Below, piece after piece: positions 6,194-8,980 of a DNA stretch of 8,980 nt; the first letter of the stretch is position 1; each line of letters starts with the position of its first letter. The stretch is from Rhodospirillales bacterium. GTDB lineage: Bacteria; Pseudomonadota; Alphaproteobacteria; Acetobacterales; Acetobacteraceae. The stretch is from the NCBI GenBank assembly GCA_015654825.1, contig JAATGE010000467.1, positions 1 through 8,980 of the forward strand, read 5' to 3'. The notes below the pieces were generated by a model, which saw only the letters and a list, made by a program, of their open reading frames with translations, was not told the DNA's origin and did not search any database. The position numbers were made by a program, and so were the translations under genes.

Positions 6194-7402
6194 ATGAAAC
6201 GCAATGCATGGTGCCGGCTCGGTCAGCTTCTGGTCATTTTAGCCGCCGGCCCGCTACACGGCGCGAATAACGCAGGGCTGCAAACGACAAGGCTGACCAT
6301 CAACAACAATACGCAATCCGGCAAGGATCTTTACATCTCCATCGTCGGAGAGATCGGCAGCACCTGGTATAGCGTGACGGATCTGCAGGGCGACGTGGCG
6401 CCGAGCACCTATTCGCCGAAACCGGTCGAGTTGGCGATCGACCTTGGAACCACGCCGAAAGTGGAAATGAAGATGCCGCAGTTGATCGGCATGCGCATCT
6501 ATTTTTCGGTCGGCAAACCGCTCTATGTCAATACCGCGGCGGATGGAACGCCCGGCGCCCCGGCCGGCTGGGTTCCCGGCGACACCAACTTCAATACCGT
6601 CTTCGACTGGGCCGAGCTCACCTGGGTCATCGATCCGAACAGCGGACTTTCGGCCCTCGGCGGCAACGTGACGCAAGTCGACATGTTCGGCCTGGCCATG
6701 AAGATCGCCTTTTCCGGCCTTGCCGGCGACCTCAAGACGCCGGTTACCTACAGCAGCGGCTTCGATGCCGCCGCGGGAACCTCGCAGCGCAAGCAGATCT
6801 TCACCGATATCGCCAAAGCCGGCGCGCCGTGGAAAGCGCTGATCATGAGGGATCCGGACAACAAAATCCTGCGCGTGATATCACCTTATCACGGCATCGA
6901 AAACCACCTGGTGCCGGCCGACCAGTTGCAACCCTATATCAATCGGGTATTCGCGCACTATAAGAAGGGCGGCCTGTCCGGCCAATCCGAAGGTGTTACA
7001 TTCACCGGCCGGACCAGTGGTACCGAACTGGTATTTACCGACACGCAGAGCGGCGAGACGTTCCAGTTTCCGCAGCCTACCACCTACAGTACCTACACCG
7101 GCGCTTTCGCGCCTGTGCCGGTGCCGGGCGATCCCATTCTGGCGCGCCGGGCACTGGCCATCGGCGCGCTGCTGCAAGGCGCATTCATGCGCTCCGACCT
7201 GGTGACGGACGCTAATCTGAACGCATGCGCGACGAAGGAATTCTACCAGAGAACGCCGGTCGACCAGTATGCGCGCATCATACATAAATATGCGCTCGAC
7301 CACCTGGCCTACGCGTTCGGCTTCGACGATACGTGCAGCCAGAGCAGCTATATCGGCGTCTACACACCAAAATCCGTGGCGATTACGATAGGGCCACTTT
7401 AG
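6194..7402 (+). CDS. Secreted glycoside hydrolase family 64 (beta-1,3-glucanase-like) protein
   Basis: This 402-residue exported protein has a signal peptide of about 24 residues (MKRNAWCRLGQ, then LLVILAAGPLHGA). It starts with a beta-sandwich reading LTINNNTQSGKDLYISIVGE, as in the thaumatin-like/GH64 fold. Next come MRIYFSVGKPLYV, FDWAELTWV (137-145) and QVDMFGLAMKI (161-171). GH64 enzymes such as Streptomyces laminaripentaose-producing beta-1,3-glucanase use a Glu/Asp pair in this part of the fold. Glu141 and Asp163 are the natural candidates here, although their separation (22) is a little longer than the 16 I recall for the Streptomyces enzyme. The C-terminal half (YARIIHKYALDHLAYAFGFDD, about 359-379, then YTPKSVAITIGPL) also matches the GH64 ending. 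The expected role is cleavage of external beta-1,3-glucan, for example fungal cell wall. No carbohydrate-binding domain is visible. Cys344 and Cys381 could form a disulfide. Confidence 0.75.
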   Translation: MKRNAWCRLGQLLVILAAGPLHGANNAGLQTTRLTINNNTQSGKDLYISIVGEIGSTWYSVTDLQGDVAPSTYSPKPVELAIDLGTTPKVEMKMPQLIGMRIYFSVGKPLYVNTAADGTPGAPAGWVPGDTNFNTVFDWAELTWVIDPNSGLSALGGNVTQVDMFGLAMKIAFSGLAGDLKTPVTYSSGFDAAAGTSQRKQIFTDIAKAGAPWKALIMRDPDNKILRVISPYHGIENHLVPADQLQPYINRVFAHYKKGGLSGQSEGVTFTGRTSGTELVFTDTQSGETFQFPQPTTYSTYTGAFAPVPVPGDPILARRALAIGALLQGAFMRSDLVTDANLNACATKEFYQRTPVDQYARIIHKYALDHLAYAFGFDDTCSQSSYIGVYTPKSVAITIGPL

Positions 7403-7414
7403 GCCAAGGACAGG

Positions 7415-7613
7415 AAGGCCAGGGCTCTGCCCTGGACCCGCTGGGGCCAGTAGGCCCCAGACCCCATTTTATCTGTTCCGAGTCTGGCATCGGCTGCGAG
7501 CGCGCCGTTAAATCCAACGTATCGCAACAACGTACAGAAGCCTCCCGCCGCGCAGCGCGTACGACAGCGGCGGCACGCCGTCGGGGGTCCAGGGGGCAGC
7601 GCCCCTGGTCGGC
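7415..7613. repeat. Palindromic intergenic element, copy 2
   Basis: The left module (7415-7465) is identical base for base to 22-72 and carries the same two hairpins, at 7419-7435 and 7441-7460. The right end is an inverted, diverged form of the same hairpin: GGGTCCAGGGG...CCCCTGG (7586-7608), with arms CCAGGGG (7589-7595) and CCCCTGG (7602-7608). The interior (7481-7580) is unrelated to that of copy 1 and longer, making the unit about 200 nt against 142 nt. It starts 12 nt after the glucanase stop, so its first hairpins may also act as a terminator for that gene. Confidence 0.7.
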
Positions 7614-7697
7614 GAAGCCATCAGAATTCACTCATCGATTTCATCCTATAACCCTTATCCTAGCGCTTTTGGGCCACCCCTTGGCCTTCCGTCTTCC

Positions 7698-7732
7698 CGA
7701 CATTGCGACCACTACGTTCTACCGCAATGTCG
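7698..7732. promoter_or_regulatory. Inverted repeat upstream of soxB, possible operator
   Basis: CGACATTGCG (7698-7707) and CGCAATGTCG (7723-7732) form perfect 10-bp arms with a 15-nt spacer, so the arm centres are 25 bp apart. It lies 46 nt before the preferred soxB start. This geometry would suit either a dimeric or tetrameric regulator binding site or an mRNA hairpin in the leader; the sequence does not decide between them. Confidence 0.4.
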
Positions 7733-7777
7733 CCCCCGATCATGCGGATCGCGCGCTTTTACCTGTATCCGTCGCCC

Positions 7778-8980
7778 ATGCAGCATTTCTCCGCCTTTGC
7801 CCTCGCGCGCCAGGCGCTGAGCGGGCACTCCGGCTGGCAGCGCCAATGGCGCTCGCCGGAGCCCCAGGCCGACTATGACGTGGTCATCGTCGGCGGTGGC
7901 GGGCACGGCCTGGCGACCGCGTTCCATCTTGCGCGCGACCACGGCGTGGGCCGTATTGCCGTGCTGGAAAAGGGCTGGATCGGTGGCGGCAACACCGGGC
8001 GCAACACCACGATTATCCGCTCCAATTACCTGTTCGATGCCAGCTCGCAATTGTACGATCATGCCGTCAAACTGTGGGAGAAATTGTCGCAGACGTTGAA
8101 CTACAACGTCATGTTTTCGCAGCGCGGCGTGCTGATGCTGGCGCACAATGTGCACGATGTGCAGGTGTTCCAGCGTCACGTGCACGCGAACCGGCTGAAC
8201 GGCGTGGACAATGAATGGCTGACCGCCGAACAGGCGCAAGCGTTTTGTCCGCCGCTGCGCATCGATGGCGGCATGCGTTATCCGGTGCTGGGCGCGGCGC
8301 TGCAACGCCGCGCCGGCACCGCGCGGCACCATGCTGTGGCGTGGGGCTATGCGCGCGCCGCGGATGCGCTGGGCGTCGATATCATCGAGAACTGTGCGGT
8401 GACCGGCATTGAGCGCCATGCAAACGGCGCGGTGCAGGCGGTGGAGACCACGCGCGGCCGCATCGCCACCCGGAAAGTGGGCGTGGTCGCGGCCGGGAAT
8501 ACCAGTGTCATCATGGCGATGGCGGGGCTACGCATGCCGTTGGAGAGCTACCCGCTGCAGGCACTGGTTTCGGAGCCGGTAAAAAAGGTATTTCCCTGCG
8601 TGGTCATGTCGAACACGATCCATGCCTATATCAGCCAGTCCGACAAGGGCGAGTTGGTGATCGGCGCCGGTACGGACGCTTACATTTCGTACAGCCAGCG
8701 CGGGGCGCTGCATGTCAGCACGCACACGCTGGAAGCGATCTGCGAGCTGTTTCCGCAATTCCGCCGCTTGCGCATGCTACGCAACTGGGGCGGCATCGTC
8801 GACGTGACGCCCGACCGCTCGCCCATCATCGGCAAGACTCCGGTGCCGGGCCTGTTCGTCAATTGCGGCTGGGGGACGGGCGGCTTCAAGGCGACGCCGG
8901 GATCCGGCAACGTCTTCGCCCATCAGGTCGCGACCGGCGAGCCGCATCGCATCAACGCGCCCTTCTCGCTCGACCGCTTC
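7778..8980 (+). CDS. soxB: Sarcosine oxidase subunit beta (heterotetrameric), 3' end beyond the window
   Basis: This is the flavin-bearing subunit of the four-subunit sarcosine oxidase, which oxidatively demethylates N-methylglycine to glycine and passes the one-carbon unit to tetrahydrofolate. The 401 visible residues start with MQHFSAFALARQALSGHSGW, then the Rossmann dinucleotide-binding motif DVVIVGGGGHG (34-44). GGNTGRNTTIIRSNYL (70-85) follows. ARHHAVAWGYARAADALG (182-199) is next; its first His (184) aligns with the His that carries covalent FMN in characterised enzymes. The rest has PLQALVSEP (259-267), WGGIVDVTPD (337-346) and CGWGTGGFKATPGSG (363-377). By comparison with known SoxB, only some 15-20 residues are missing at the window edge, so the usual soxD, soxA and soxG genes would follow outside. 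The start at 7778 is chosen by family alignment. In-frame ATGs at 7742 and 7727 would add 12 or 17 residues, and none has a clear Shine-Dalgarno sequence. Confidence 0.92.
   Translation, partial: MQHFSAFALARQALSGHSGWQRQWRSPEPQADYDVVIVGGGGHGLATAFHLARDHGVGRIAVLEKGWIGGGNTGRNTTIIRSNYLFDASSQLYDHAVKLWEKLSQTLNYNVMFSQRGVLMLAHNVHDVQVFQRHVHANRLNGVDNEWLTAEQAQAFCPPLRIDGGMRYPVLGAALQRRAGTARHHAVAWGYARAADALGVDIIENCAVTGIERHANGAVQAVETTRGRIATRKVGVVAAGNTSVIMAMAGLRMPLESYPLQALVSEPVKKVFPCVVMSNTIHAYISQSDKGELVIGAGTDAYISYSQRGALHVSTHTLEAICELFPQFRRLRMLRNWGGIVDVTPDRSPIIGKTPVPGLFVNCGWGTGGFKATPGSGNVFAHQVATGEPHRINAPFSLDRF

Larger units (their letters stand above)
7403..7777. other. Intergenic region between the GH64-like gene and soxB
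   Basis: This region holds palindromic element copy 2 (7415-7613), an A/T-richer stretch (about 7621-7670) with possible -10-like hexamers (TATAAC at 7647-7652) but no matching -35 box, and an inverted repeat (7698-7732) just before soxB. Parts of it lie in open frames, but these have no ribosome binding site and no recognisable protein content. Confidence 0.6.

Noticed and set aside
5545..6270. 241-codon plus-strand frame overlapping the membrane-protein gene
   Set aside because: It is Arg-rich with no hydrophobic pattern, whereas the overlapping frame from 5552 has clear transmembrane segments and a well-placed GGAGG.
7647..7652. TATAAC as a -10 box for soxB
   Set aside because: No TTGACA-like hexamer lies 16-18 nt upstream, so the promoter call is not supported.
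7333..7878. 181-codon plus-strand frame spanning the end of the GH64-like gene, the repeat and the soxB start
   Set aside because: It crosses two real genes in a different frame and the palindromic element, and it has no family-like sequence.
7712..8419. 235-codon minus-strand frame over soxB
   Set aside because: It is antisense to a clear SoxB with Rossmann and FMN-attachment motifs, and its translation has no recognisable domain.
1..8980. CRISPR array, tRNA, rRNA, transposase, toxin-antitoxin or phage genes
   Set aside because: I looked for spaced direct repeats, tRNA-like stems, and recognisable protein motifs and found none. The two direct copies at 22-72 and 7415-7465 are too far apart and too palindromic for an array.

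Overview
The window is GC-rich with mostly G/C third codon positions, densely coding, and clearly bacterial and Gram-negative: it holds a secreted outer-membrane porin, a periplasmic di-haem protein and an inner-membrane antiporter. The intergenic palindromes (paired CCAGGGC-TCT-GCCCTGG / CTGGGGCC-AGTA-GGCCCCAG hairpins, and a T/A-rich GTTCTTTTTT...AAAAAAGAAC cruciform-like block) resemble repeats I recall from Acetobacteraceae (Alphaproteobacteria). That placement is an inference from memory and was not tested. No rRNA, tRNA, CRISPR array, transposase or phage gene was seen.

Layout. Positions 1-301 are non-coding and carry palindromic element copy 1. A DcaP-like outer-membrane porin (302-1942, +) converges on a RoxA-like di-haem c-type cytochrome (1997-3715, -), with a 9-bp-stem hairpin in the 54-nt gap between them. 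Upstream of the cytochrome, 3716-4119 holds a doubtful 59-codon ORF on the + strand and a T/A-rich double hairpin. Next come a ChaA-type Ca2+(Na+)/H+ antiporter (4120-5229, -) and, divergent from it, an uncharacterised multi-pass membrane protein (5552-6100, +) with a possible sigma70-type promoter. A secreted GH64 beta-1,3-glucanase-like protein follows (6194-7402, +). Palindromic element copy 2 starts 12 nt after its stop. The window ends inside soxB, the beta subunit of heterotetrameric sarcosine oxidase (7778 to past 8980, +), which lacks only about its last 15-20 codons.

The genes do not form one obvious pathway. Three are envelope or export functions (porin, secreted di-haem protein, secreted glucanase), which would suit acquiring or breaking down external substrates. 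chaA handles cation/proton homeostasis. soxB is the start of a methylglycine-catabolism operon that continues outside the window. The most unusual items are the two palindromic elements that share a 51-bp identical module 7.4 kb apart, the RoxA-like protein as a possible oxygenase or peroxidase of unknown substrate, the T/A-rich nested hairpin block, and the orphan membrane protein. I see no convincing evidence of a wholly new multi-gene system in this window.
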